16,513 nt of DNA, from assembly GCA_027081695.1 (NCBI GenBank), contig JALWJI010000090.1:1-16513 (forward strand), written 5' to 3'. Both the position numbers and the translations under genes were made by a program. Positions 1-6,573 of the stretch are shown piece after piece; positions within the stretch are counted from its first letter, which is position 1; every line of letters begins with the position of its first letter. The stretch comes from Acidilobaceae archaeon (GTDB lineage: Archaea; Thermoproteota; Thermoprotei_A; Sulfolobales; Acidilobaceae). Below the pieces are notes generated by a model, which did not search any database, was not told the DNA's origin, and was given only the letters and a program-made list of their open reading frames with translations.

Positions 1-946
1 CAGCATCAACATTCTCTGGAACTACTATTGATTCCTGGTGAACGGCCTGGAACAGCATTAGCTCGACGCCGTCCAGAAGTGCGATAGAGTCTCTGAAAAC
101 GACGAGCTCCGGTATATCATTTCTAGGTCTCATATCCCTTGCGACCTCAATCAGCTGAGCGGTGCTCTTTATACCGGTCCTCCCTGTATCGACGAGCATT
201 ATTCTAGGTGCATTGTTCAGCGATTCAATTATTTCTTCAAGTGTCGTCTTTTCCTTGAACCTTACTGTTACCTGGTGGACATGCATTAGCGTTGTTGGAA
301 CAACTACAGCGGCGGTAACGATGTTTATATCAGGAACAACGCTATTCACGTCCCTAGCATGGTGAGAGGGTAGCTTAACTGGATTCAGAACAATTGAGTT
401 TATCGGACCTTTCTTTATTTCTCTTGGATCGGCCGCTCTCCTTATCATTACCGCTCTTACTTGCTCGATAGATGCAACTTTTCTTAGTGTACAGAGTAGC
501 CTTAGAAGTCCAGTAGTGTTGCATGATACTACTCTTAAACTATTTGCTCCTAGTACCTCTTCATAGTTGCAGAGGGTGCTAAAGGATTTCTCGGCTACAT
601 CTGGTTTTTCTCCTCCTTGGTAAATCTGTTTCAACCCGCTGTACCTATCGTAGATCGGTTTGTTCTTTTTCCCTACTCCGCCTGGAGTCGAGTCTATTAC
701 TACATCAGCGTGTGAAAGTATATCGTGGAGAGTTCCTTTTACTTTGATGCCGACTTCCTCGAAGGCCTTCAAGGCCTCTTCGTCCGGAGCATAGAGGGGA
801 TAACCTTTCTTTACTGCTAATAATGCACCATAGTCGGGTGATTTCTTTACCACGCCTATGATTTCCATGTCGTCTTGTATTGACACTGCGTCTGCTACAC
901 GCTTTCCTATAGTTCCATATCCGTTTATCACTACTTTTGCCTTCAT
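1..946 (-). CDS. gap: Type II glyceraldehyde-3-phosphate dehydrogenase, 3' end outside window
   Basis: Archaeal (type II) phosphorylating GAPDH, which interconverts glyceraldehyde-3-phosphate and 1,3-bisphosphoglycerate in cytosolic glycolysis/gluconeogenesis. I translated 315 codons; the family is about 340 residues, so only a short C-terminal piece is missing beyond the left edge. The N-terminal Rossmann motif INGYGTIGKRVADAV (residues 7-21) binds NAD(P). STPGGVG lies near residues 86-92. The catalytic cysteine is Cys142 in VSCNTTGL, and LPSHHARDV (residues 192-200) is the family's conserved His region. The gene follows pgk by 7 bases, so the two are almost surely co-transcribed; their enzymes catalyse consecutive steps. 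The start is ATG at 946. Its purine-rich ribosome binding site, GGGAGGA, fills the whole 7-base gap and ends right at the ATG, which is unusually close. No frameshift is seen. Confidence 0.96.
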   Translation of the reverse strand, partial: MKAKVVINGYGTIGKRVADAVSIQDDMEIIGVVKKSPDYGALLAVKKGYPLYAPDEEALKAFEEVGIKVKGTLHDILSHADVVIDSTPGGVGKKNKPIYDRYSGLKQIYQGGEKPDVAEKSFSTLCNYEEVLGANSLRVVSCNTTGLLRLLCTLRKVASIEQVRAVMIRRAADPREIKKGPINSIVLNPVKLPSHHARDVNSVVPDINIVTAAVVVPTTLMHVHQVTVRFKEKTTLEEIIESLNNAPRIMLVDTGRTGIKSTAQLIEVARDMRPRNDIPELVVFRDSIALLDGVELMLFQAVHQESIVVPENVDA

Positions 947-953
947 TCCTCCC

Positions 954-2183
954 TCACCCCTTGAAGAACTTTTCGTATGAGATCGATAGGGCTTCTAGCC
1001 CGGGTAATATTCTACCAGATAAGAAATATAGAAGTGCCCCTCCACCCGTACTAATATGTCCTACTCTTCTCTTTGCGTCCTCTGGTAGTGCTGAGAGTAT
1101 AGCGTTGAAGTGTCCTCCGCCAAAAATCGTAAAGGCACTCGTCTTAGTTAATGCATATTCCACTAGCTCCTTTGTACCACGTCTAAATCTAGGATCTTCT
1201 ATTACACCTGCTGGCCCCCTCATAACTATTATCTTCGCATTCCGCATCTTGTAGGTGTAGTACTCTACTGTTGAAGGCCCTATATCCATCGGGGCCCCTA
1301 TTATCCTGTTCGCTGATACAATATCGAGACCCTCGTTTGTTTCCGAGATAAAGTCTAAGGGCACTCGGATATTCACGTTTTCAGCTATAAGTTTTCTTGC
1401 GAGACTCATGGTCTTCTCATCAGCTTTCTTCTCAATAACTTTTGCAGCTTTTCCGACGTCTCTACCTGAAACCATCAGAAATAGCAGTCCTACTAGGCCC
1501 GTGGTAAGTATTTCGTCTGCCGCACCTGATTTTATCAAATACTCAATAATTCTAACGGTGTCTTTCAGTTTCGCTCCACCAAGAACGAAGACTTTTGGCT
1601 TTTCATCTGTTGAAATCGCTCTGCTTAGAACCCTGATTTCTTTTTCTAATAATCGTCCCGCTGCCGCCGGAATTAGCTGAGGTATGCCTATGACTGTGGC
1701 TTGTCTCCTGTGGGATACTGCGAATGCATCGTTTACGTAGAAATCTACCTGCTTTGAAAGCTCTTTGGCAAGTATTGTTGACGCCTGGTCTTCTAGCGAA
1801 GCTTCGATTGCGTCTTCTGCGTGGAGCCTTGTATTATCTAGGAGGACTATTTCTCCTGGTTTAAGCTCTGAGATAACTCGTTTGGCGTGTGGGCCTATTA
1901 CGTCTGGAATATAGGTGACTTTTTCTCCGAGAAGATTTGAGAGTAGCTCAGCGTGTTTTTTAAGACGAGTATAGTCGGAGGAGAATGGACGGCCTTGGTG
2001 GGCTAGTATAATTATGGATGCTTTTTTCTCCATGAGTTCTCTAATAGTGCCTATATGGGCTTTGAACCTAGTATCGTCTAGAATTTCCCCATTCTTACCT
2101 ATAGGAGAATTAATATCAATGCGAAGTAGGACTTTTTTGTTCTCGAGTTCTAGGTCGTCTATCGTGGCTATTGTTTTATCCAT
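954..2183 (-). CDS. pgk: Phosphoglycerate kinase
   Basis: Transfers phosphate between 1,3-bisphosphoglycerate/ADP and 3-phosphoglycerate/ATP in the cytosol. Family landmarks in order are RIDINSPIG near the N-terminus (substrate loop), LDNTRLHAED, VNDAFAVSHRRQA, VLGGAKLKDT, GPAGVIEDP and the C-terminal nucleotide-binding FGGGHFNA followed by STGGGALLYFL. The length of about 409 residues is normal for archaeal PGK. I place the start at ATG 2183 (MDKTIATIDD). An in-frame GTG at 2198 would add five residues and cannot be excluded, because neither start has a clear ribosome binding site. TATA-like elements lie about 32 and 52 bases upstream of the ATG, so a short-leader or leaderless message is plausible. 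The TGA stop is followed after 7 bases by gap. Divergent from the plus-strand hydrolase gene at 2279. Confidence 0.96.
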   Translation of the reverse strand: MDKTIATIDDLELENKKVLLRIDINSPIGKNGEILDDTRFKAHIGTIRELMEKKASIIILAHQGRPFSSDYTRLKKHAELLSNLLGEKVTYIPDVIGPHAKRVISELKPGEIVLLDNTRLHAEDAIEASLEDQASTILAKELSKQVDFYVNDAFAVSHRRQATVIGIPQLIPAAAGRLLEKEIRVLSRAISTDEKPKVFVLGGAKLKDTVRIIEYLIKSGAADEILTTGLVGLLFLMVSGRDVGKAAKVIEKKADEKTMSLARKLIAENVNIRVPLDFISETNEGLDIVSANRIIGAPMDIGPSTVEYYTYKMRNAKIIVMRGPAGVIEDPRFRRGTKELVEYALTKTSAFTIFGGGHFNAILSALPEDAKRRVGHISTGGGALLYFLSGRILPGLEALSISYEKFFKG

Positions 2184-2234
2184 GTACTTGATAGCCACTC
2201 GGATCCCAGGATAACGTATATCCCGTGTTATTCC

Positions 2235-2242
2235 TATATAAG
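2235..2242. promoter_or_regulatory. TATA-like element in the pgk / hydrolase divergent region
   Basis: The sequence TATATAAG lies in the 95-base divergent region and reads as a TATA-like box on both strands. For the plus-strand hydrolase, initiation about 26 bases downstream would fall near 2265, just before its ribosome binding site. For pgk it would fall near 2212. A second weaker box for pgk (GATATAC on the minus strand) lies near 2215-2222. The promoter role is inferred from spacing. Confidence 0.45.
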
Positions 2243-2278
2243 CTATGACCGCGGTTTAACCAATCAAGGAGAAGACTA

Positions 2279-2983
2279 ATGACAAAGGACGAAATACGCG
2301 TAGAGTGGTTCGGGCACTCATTCATACTCATCGATACAGGCTCGGCGAGAATAGCTATTGATCCACATGATGGAGGAAGTCTCAACATACAGACTTTCCG
2401 GATAACTGCAGACTACCTATTGATAACACATGATCACTATGATCACAACGCGGTCGAAGTAGTCGATGTTCCTTCTAAGTCTAATATCTATGTTGGTAGA
2501 AGAGGTAGTTTTACCTTAGGCGATATCAAAGCAACAGGACATCTCTCATATCATGACAAGGCTGAAGGCTCTATACGGGGAACAAATACTGTCTACGTAT
2601 TAGAGATAAACGAAATGAAAATTGTTCATGCCGGCGACATAGGTGATATTAGTAAACCGGATGGTTTGAAAGATGCATTTTCTAATGTTGATATACTGAT
2701 ACTCCCCGTGGGCGGTACCTATACTATTGACGCTTATGAGGCGTGGAAACTAGTAGAAGAGACTGGTCCTCGATTAGTCATCCCAGTACATTACTGGATT
2801 CCATACAGTACGTTGCCCTTAGATCCGTTAGAAAAGTTCCTGAACATAGCCAAGGCGAGACGCTATAGGAGTCCTACACGCTCTATTACTGTTTCGAGGC
2901 ATTCTCTGCCCGAGAAGACTACTATAGTTGTGATGCCTCCTCCGATGCTTAAACCTGGTAAGAATCCAAAGAGAGGCATGTAG
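2279..2983 (+). CDS. Metallo-beta-lactamase-fold metal-dependent hydrolase (UPF0173-like)
   Basis: A 234-residue soluble protein with a complete metallo-beta-lactamase zinc site. It has HDHYDHN at residues 51-57 (His51, His53, Asp55, His56), His88 in KATGHLSYHD, His117 and Asp120 in HAGDIGD, and His171 in IPVHYW. The N-terminal VEWFGHSFILI and late LILPVGGTYTID segments match the UPF0173 / L-ascorbate-6-phosphate-lactonase-like branch. Substrate specificity cannot be read from the sequence; the usual annotation is metal-dependent hydrolase. The start is ATG 2279, with AAGGAGA at 2266-2272 at good spacing. It is divergent from pgk and convergent with the tRNA-Ser gene. The basic, proline-rich C-terminus (MPPPMLKPGKNPKRGM) looks like a flexible tail. 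No signal peptide is visible. Confidence 0.9.
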   Translation: MTKDEIRVEWFGHSFILIDTGSARIAIDPHDGGSLNIQTFRITADYLLITHDHYDHNAVEVVDVPSKSNIYVGRRGSFTLGDIKATGHLSYHDKAEGSIRGTNTVYVLEINEMKIVHAGDIGDISKPDGLKDAFSNVDILILPVGGTYTIDAYEAWKLVEETGPRLVIPVHYWIPYSTLPLDPLEKFLNIAKARRYRSPTRSITVSRHSLPEKTTIVVMPPPMLKPGKNPKRGM

Positions 2984-2984
2984 A

Positions 2985-3006
2985 GTCAACAGTCTTCTGT
3001 GTTGGC
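2985..3006. terminator. Hairpin between the hydrolase gene and tRNA-Ser
   Basis: A 7-bp inverted repeat starts two bases after the hydrolase TAG. GTCAACA (2985-2991) pairs with TGTTGGC (3000-3006), with one G-T wobble, around an 8-base loop. It sits between two convergent genes, 15 bases past the tRNA CCA end. It lacks a following T-tract on the plus strand, so a termination or RNA 3'-end role is only inferred. Confidence 0.3.
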
Positions 3007-3020
3007 TTAGATGAGAAGTA

Positions 3021-3109
3021 TGGCGCCGGGGGCGGGATTCGAACCCGCGCCCCCCGTGTGGGGGAACGGGTCTCCAGCCCGTCCCCTTGGTCCGCTCGGG
3101 CACCCCGGC
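3021..3109 (-). tRNA. tRNA-Ser (anticodon GGA), class II, CCA encoded
   Basis: A full cloverleaf folds on the minus strand. The acceptor stem GCCGGGG (3109-3103) pairs with CCCCGGC (3031-3025), followed by discriminator G (3024) and an encoded CCA (3023-3021). The anticodon stem ACGGG/CCCGT encloses the loop CTGGAGA, giving anticodon GGA at 3075-3073, which reads UCC and UCU serine codons. The long variable arm folds as CCCCC/GGGGG, as expected for a serine tRNA. The T-arm is GCGGG, loop TTCGAAT, CCCGC. No intron is seen. It lies downstream of rps10 on the same strand, an association I recall from other crenarchaea. Confidence 0.96.
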
Positions 3110-3134
3110 ACCGGCATCTAGTATATTCCTTTTG

Positions 3135-3143
3135 TACTATAAA
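3135..3143 (-). promoter_or_regulatory. Probable tRNA-Ser promoter (TATA box)
   Basis: On the minus strand this reads CTTTATAGT. Its centre is about 30 bases before the tRNA 5' end at 3109, so initiation would fall a few bases upstream of the mature end. Promoter function is inferred from sequence and spacing. Confidence 0.45.
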
Positions 3144-3177
3144 GGGGCTCCGGGTATATTGATTTTCCTGCCTACAA

Positions 3178-3192
3178 CTATATTTAATAAAG
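3178..3192. promoter_or_regulatory. Second TATA-like stretch between tRNA-Ser and rps10
   Basis: CTATATTTAATAAAG is A/T-rich and would serve as a TATA box on either strand. It lies about 70-80 bases upstream of the tRNA 5' end on the minus strand, farther than the closer box at 3135-3143. The surrounding 3110-3301 has no ORF or RNA that I recognise. Confidence 0.3.
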
Positions 3193-3301
3193 TGCTACTG
3201 CATTATTGTTCTGGAACAGTATGTGTTCTCGGAGAAAGATCTTTTTGACCAGGAAATGTAGGGTTTTACTGGAATTATGTGAGAAAGGACGTGCTAGGAC
3301 T

Positions 3302-3622
3302 CTATGCCGCTGTGGTTATCTGTTTAATTTCGATATAGACGTCCTTGGGGACCTGGATCCTCATTAGTCTTCTTAGAACTCGTTCGTCTGCGTAGAGGTC
3401 TATTAGTCTTTTATGTATTTTCATCTCCCAGTGTTCCCAGTATTTACTTCCTTCACCGTGTGGCAAGCGGAATACAGGTATTTCGAGTCTTTTTGTAGGA
3501 AGTGGGACTGGTCCCCTTATGGGTGTGCCTGTTTTTAACGCTATCTCTTTTATTTGATTTACTACGTTTTCTAGGTGGTCCTTGTTGGTGCTCCATAGCC
3601 ATATCCTTATTTTGAACGGCAC
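3302..3622 (-). CDS. rps10: Small ribosomal subunit protein uS10
   Basis: A 106-residue protein with the S10 signature throughout: KIRIWLWSTN at the N-terminus, the loop region GTPIRGPVPLPTKR (residues 32-45), WEMKIHKRLIDLY, and the C-terminal VPKDVYIEIKQ. S10 is a 30S head protein. The start is GTG at 3622, 4-5 bases after GGTGGAGAG; no other in-frame start lies just upstream. In archaea S10 usually follows tuf directly on the same strand. Here the opposite-strand gene at 3804-4367 separates them, so rps10 needs its own promoter; a TATA-like element lies at 3661-3667. The tRNA-Ser gene lies 192 bases downstream on the same strand. The length is normal for archaea. Confidence 0.97.
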   Translation of the reverse strand: MPFKIRIWLWSTNKDHLENVVNQIKEIALKTGTPIRGPVPLPTKRLEIPVFRLPHGEGSKYWEHWEMKIHKRLIDLYADERVLRRLMRIQVPKDVYIEIKQITTAA

Positions 3623-3660
3623 TTTCTCTCCACCAGTCCCTCCATTGTTCGTTGTCCGGG

Positions 3661-3677
3661 TTTATTAGGCTTAGCCT
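3661..3677 (-). promoter_or_regulatory. Probable rps10 promoter with adjacent palindrome
   Basis: On the minus strand TAATAAA (3667-3661) fits a TATA box with predicted initiation near 3638, leaving a short leader that contains the GGTGGAGAG ribosome binding site. Directly upstream, overlapping the position of a TFB recognition element, is the perfect 11-bp inverted repeat AGGCTTAGCCT (3667-3677, single central base). This could be a regulator site or chance. Confidence 0.4.
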
Positions 3678-3771
3678 TGGAAAGAGTGGTGTAATGATTA
3701 GTGATTTATCTCGATAAGTCGGATATTGACTCGTCTATTTAGTCCCAATTAGTTCCTTTTAGAAATAGATA

Positions 3772-3779
3772 CTTAATAG
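3772..3779 (+). promoter_or_regulatory. Probable promoter of the membrane protein gene
   Basis: CTTAATAG lies 25-32 bases before the ATG at 3804, in an A/T-rich stretch. Initiation at standard archaeal spacing would fall close to the start codon, so the message could be leaderless or have a very short leader. Confidence 0.35.
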
Positions 3780-3803
3780 TAGCCATTTCGGAAGGTGTAG
3801 GAA

Positions 3804-4367
3804 ATGAACCAAGAAGGAGAAAAGAGCCAAATAGCATCCACGCAAAGACAACCAAGTAAGGGAATGTTCTATGGAAATCTTGTTAGCATAACCGCTGCAC
3901 TGATTATTGCCTACTTGCTGTTGGTTGTATATAGGTATGGATTCGAGATATTGTTTGGAGATGGTTACTTTATGCTTATGATAGCTCTCGTTGTCTTGGG
4001 CGTATTGGCGAGGTATTTTTATATCGATGCCGTAGAACAGGCGGAGAGGGCCTTCAGAGACATAGCACCCTGGGTTATCTTACTTGCATTCGCGGGAGTA
4101 CTTCTTGGCTATAAGTATCCGCTCTATGGTGGCGGCTTGATCGTGCTATCTTATTTTTTGGAAGTGCCTGTGGCGTATGCTTTGTTCAAAGAATTCCAGA
4201 GTATTAGTATGGTTGGGGCATTGTTGTTCCTTGCAGGGATAATTGTTTTTGGTGTTTCTCTGCCATTTACAGTGTTTGCGAAAGAGATCGCTATTGTTCC
4301 TTTGTTAGGCGACGTAATCAAGACTCTAGGTCTACTCTTATTGGTTTCAAGGATACTTCAATCATAA
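3804..4367 (+). CDS. Uncharacterised six-helix membrane protein
   Basis: I do not recognise this 187-residue protein. A polar N-terminus of about 20 residues (rich in Gln, Glu, Ser and Lys, with no cleavable signal) is followed by six probable membrane segments, at about 25-43, 54-72, 88-104, 108-128, 134-155 and 162-183. The only sizeable charged loop is IDAVEQAERAFRDIAP (about 74-89) between helices 2 and 3. There are no cysteines or histidines, and no transporter or enzyme motif that I can name. The start is ATG 3804, with a weak GGTG 6 bases upstream and a TATA-like box 25-32 bases upstream. It lies on the opposite strand between rps10 and tuf, normally neighbours in archaea, so it looks inserted there. 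Composition and codons resemble the neighbouring genes, giving no clear sign of recent transfer. Confidence 0.8.
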   Translation: MNQEGEKSQIASTQRQPSKGMFYGNLVSITAALIIAYLLLVVYRYGFEILFGDGYFMLMIALVVLGVLARYFYIDAVEQAERAFRDIAPWVILLAFAGVLLGYKYPLYGGGLIVLSYFLEVPVAYALFKEFQSISMVGALLFLAGIIVFGVSLPFTVFAKEIAIVPLLGDVIKTLGLLLLVSRILQS

Positions 4368-4406
4368 AATCGTCCAGGATATGAGAGAGTAACAGAATAT
4401 TGAGAT

Positions 4407-4431
4407 GGGGAAAAACCTTATCTTTATCCCC
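4407..4431. terminator. Hairpin between converging tuf and membrane-protein genes
   Basis: An inverted repeat one base after the tuf TAA stop. GGGGAAAAA on the left pairs with TTTATCCCC on the right, with one mismatch in nine, around a 7-base loop. On the tuf strand the right arm contains a run of five T (4415-4411). It is placed to end both converging transcripts. Archaeal termination depends mainly on T-tracts, so the hairpin role is inferred. Confidence 0.4.
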
Positions 4432-4432
4432 G

Positions 4433-5746
4433 TTACTTGGTTCTTATCTCTACTTTGGCTGGCTTTACGTCTGTGACTATTCCAATACCGATTGTTCTGT
4501 TCATGTCTCTCATTGCGAACCTTCCGAGTGGTGGGAACTCGCTGAACTTCTCGATTACCATTGGCTTTATTGGCTTGAATCTTACGATTGCTACGTCTCC
4601 TGGCTTTAGGAAGCTTGGCTTCTCTTCTACTACTTGTCCTGTCCTTGGGTCTAGCTTTGCTACTATCTCGGTCATTCTTGCGCTTATGCTAGCTGTGTGG
4701 GCGTGGATTACTGGTGTGTATCCTGGGGCTACTGCGCTTGGGTGCCAGATTATGAATACTCTTGCTGTGAATTCTTCTGCTACTGTTGGTGGGTTGTCTA
4801 GGTGTCCTGCTACGTCTCCCCTCTTTACGTCATTCTTTCCGATGCCTCTTACTGCGAATCCTATGTTGTCTCCAGGCTCTGCTTTGGGTAGATCCTGGTA
4901 GTGCATCTGGATGCTTCTTACTTCTCCGGTGACTCCCGGTGGCATGAAGACTACTTTGTCGCCTACTTTTAGTACTCCTGTCTCTACTCTGCCTACTGGT
5001 ACTGTACCTGCTCCTGGAATGCTGTATACGTTCTGGATGGGTATTCTGAGTGGCTTGTCGACTGGCTTTGCTGGTGGCTTTAGGTTGTCTAGTGCCTCTA
5101 CTAGTGTTGGACCGTTGTACCATGGCATGTTAGGGCTTCTCTCGATTAGGTTGTCTCCTTTCCATGCGCTTATTGGTATGAATGGTATCTGGTCTACCTT
5201 GTAGCCGAGGCCCTTCATGAACTTCTTGAGTATCGTTGCTACCTGCTCGTATCTCTTCTGGTCATAGTTTACGTCAGGTGCGTCCATCTTGTTTACTGCA
5301 ACTATGAGCTGCTCGATACCCATTGTCTTTGCTAGGAGAAGGTGCTCTCTTGTCTGTCCCTCAGGGCTCATACCTGCCTCGAACTCTCCCTTTCTTGCCG
5401 ATACGACTAGTATTGCTGCGTCTGCCTGGCTTGCTCCTGTGATCATGTTCTTTACGAAGTCTCTATGTCCGGGTGCGTCGATGATTGTGAATACGTACTT
5501 CTTTGTCTCGAACTTCATGAAGGTTAGGTCTATTGTTATACCTCTGTCTCTCTCCTCTTTCATCTTGTCAAGTATCCATGCGAACTTGAAGCTCTCTTTT
5601 CCTTTTGCTTTTGCCTGCTCTTCTAGCTCCTTAAGCTTCTTCTCCTCAACGAGTCCTAGACGGAATAGTAGGTGTCCTACTAGTGTGCTCTTACCATGGT
5701 CTACGTGTCCTATTACCACTAGGTTCATGTGGGGTTTGTCTGCCAT
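4433..5746 (-). CDS. tuf: Translation elongation factor EF-1alpha (EF-Tu homologue)
   Basis: A GTPase that brings aminoacyl-tRNA to the ribosomal A site. The 437-residue length is usual for archaea. All GTPase motifs are intact: GHVDHGKS (residues 13-20), the switch-I GITIDLT (69-75), DAPGH (90-94), NKMD (152-155) and SAWKGDN (193-199). Beta-barrel domains 2 (PLRIPIQNVYSIPGAGTVPVGRVETG) and 3 (to the end, RFAMRDMNRTIGIGIV) follow. I chose ATG 5746 (MADKPHMNLVVIGHVDHGK). It has GGTGAAGGAG just upstream and matches the family N-terminus; an in-frame GTG at 5788 would add 14 unconserved residues. A strong TATA box lies at 5815-5825. A 218-base gap separates it from rps7 upstream, so it is probably its own transcription unit. 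No intein is present. Confidence 0.98.
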   Translation of the reverse strand: MADKPHMNLVVIGHVDHGKSTLVGHLLFRLGLVEEKKLKELEEQAKAKGKESFKFAWILDKMKEERDRGITIDLTFMKFETKKYVFTIIDAPGHRDFVKNMITGASQADAAILVVSARKGEFEAGMSPEGQTREHLLLAKTMGIEQLIVAVNKMDAPDVNYDQKRYEQVATILKKFMKGLGYKVDQIPFIPISAWKGDNLIERSPNMPWYNGPTLVEALDNLKPPAKPVDKPLRIPIQNVYSIPGAGTVPVGRVETGVLKVGDKVVFMPPGVTGEVRSIQMHYQDLPKAEPGDNIGFAVRGIGKNDVKRGDVAGHLDNPPTVAEEFTARVFIIWHPSAVAPGYTPVIHAHTASISARMTEIVAKLDPRTGQVVEEKPSFLKPGDVAIVRFKPIKPMVIEKFSEFPPLGRFAMRDMNRTIGIGIVTDVKPAKVEIRTK

Positions 5747-5814
5747 TACTCCTTCACCTCTACTTTTAGACTGCGCGTGTATGCGCACCAGTCAAACCTA
5801 TGCGTATAGAAGGG

Positions 5815-5825
5815 CTTTATAAAAA
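5815..5825 (-). promoter_or_regulatory. Strong tuf promoter TATA box
   Basis: On the minus strand this reads TTTTTATAAAG, close to the archaeal consensus. Predicted initiation is about 26 bases downstream near 5795, giving a leader of roughly 50 bases that contains the GGTGAAGGAG ribosome binding site. The upstream stretch 5826-5932 holds no gene or RNA that I can recognise. Confidence 0.6.
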
Positions 5826-5936
5826 CACCGCTTGAGGGTATTACTGAAACAAATAGAGGATTATTAACAGCATACTGGACAAGCCTTGATAGAGAGCTTT
5901 GTTCACATAGAGGAAATGAGTATCGGCTCGTATAGT

Positions 5937-5968
5937 AAAAATTATGAGAGTAGCTTCCAGGAGGCTAC
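5937..5968 (-). terminator. Hairpin plus T-tract at the end of rps7
   Basis: On the minus strand the inverted repeat GTAGCCTCC / GGAAGCTAC (5968-5950, one wobble, very short loop) overlaps the rps7 TAG stop. It is followed within nine bases by five T in TAATTTTTAC (5941-5937). This has the form of an intrinsic terminator and would separate rps7 from the separately promoted tuf gene. Confidence 0.4.
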
Positions 5969-6573
5969 CTGGAGCTGAGAGCTATTCTCTCTATCTCCTC
6001 TTTCTGTCTTATTGCATAGCTCTGTGCGTCTCCCCGTGAGGCAAGGATTATCTCCTGGGCAAGGCATTCTTCGATTGGCTTTGGATTATTAAATGCACAC
6101 TGCCGTGCTCCTTCTGCAATGTGTCTGAGGGCTAGATCTACTCTTCTCTGAGGGGAGACGTCTACTGATACTCTATAGGTAATTCCACCGAACATTATAC
6201 GGGTTGTCTCCTCTCTTGGCGCCGCTTTTTCTATCGCTCTGACAAGGACTTGTAGTGGGTTTTCTCCTGTTTCGAAGTATATAATGTCGAATGCTGTTTT
6301 TACAATATTGTATGCTAGGTGTTTTTTGCCTCCATTTCTTCCTGGCCTCATTAGCTGGTTCATTAGTCTCTCTACTATTGGGATCTGTGATTTAGCGAAT
6401 CTCCTGTGCTCGTGTCTGCCCCCTGTATGTGGAAGCCATATTGGTCGTAGGCTTATGTATCGCTTGAGGCCGGGGTCTCGAACCTCGACCCCTACCCAGC
6501 TCCATTTTCCGAATAATCTTATGGCGTCTGCTCTTACCTCAAGGTCTTCTGGCAATGTTATTTCTTCGGCCAT
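5965..6573 (-). CDS. rps7: Small ribosomal subunit protein uS7
   Basis: S7 of the 30S head, which binds the 3' domain of 16S rRNA near the exit site. The product is 202 residues, typical of archaeal S7, which carries an N-terminal extension relative to bacteria. Recognisable blocks are RFAKSQIPIVERLMNQLMRPGRNGGKK, ENPLQVLVRAIEKAAPREETTRI, RRVDLALRHIAEGAR and the C-terminal KPIEECLAQEIILASRGD. I chose ATG 6573 because GGGAGG lies about 9 bases upstream. An ATG at 6597 would add 8 residues but has no ribosome binding site and sits at the predicted transcription start of the TATA box at 6619-6626. The gene is cut off from rps12 by the opposite-strand gene at 6770-7252. Confidence 0.97.
   Translation of the reverse strand: MAEEITLPEDLEVRADAIRLFGKWSWVGVEVRDPGLKRYISLRPIWLPHTGGRHEHRRFAKSQIPIVERLMNQLMRPGRNGGKKHLAYNIVKTAFDIIYFETGENPLQVLVRAIEKAAPREETTRIMFGGITYRVSVDVSPQRRVDLALRHIAEGARQCAFNNPKPIEECLAQEIILASRGDAQSYAIRQKEEIERIALSSR

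Noticed and set aside
2176..2388. Minus-strand 70-codon ORF spanning the pgk/hydrolase divergent region
   Set aside because: It overlaps the hydrolase coding start and the promoter region and shows no protein-like motif.
2828..3103. Minus-strand 91-codon ORF across the tRNA-Ser gene
   Set aside because: It overlaps the tRNA and the hydrolase gene, and its basic composition is that of a translated tRNA; no family resemblance.
5747..5788. A 14-residue N-terminal extension of EF-1alpha from an in-frame GTG
   Set aside because: The extension is not family-like, and the ATG at 5746 has a good ribosome binding site and the expected N-terminus.
5289..5822. Plus-strand ORF of 177 codons opposite tuf, and similar long antisense ORFs opposite tuf, rpoA1 and rpoB
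   Set aside because: They are low-complexity Ser/Leu-rich shadows created by the codon bias of the strongly conserved minus-strand genes.
5826..5932. A C/D-box guide RNA in the rps7-tuf gap
   Set aside because: No paired C (RTGATGA) and D (CTGA) boxes at suitable spacing were found on either strand.
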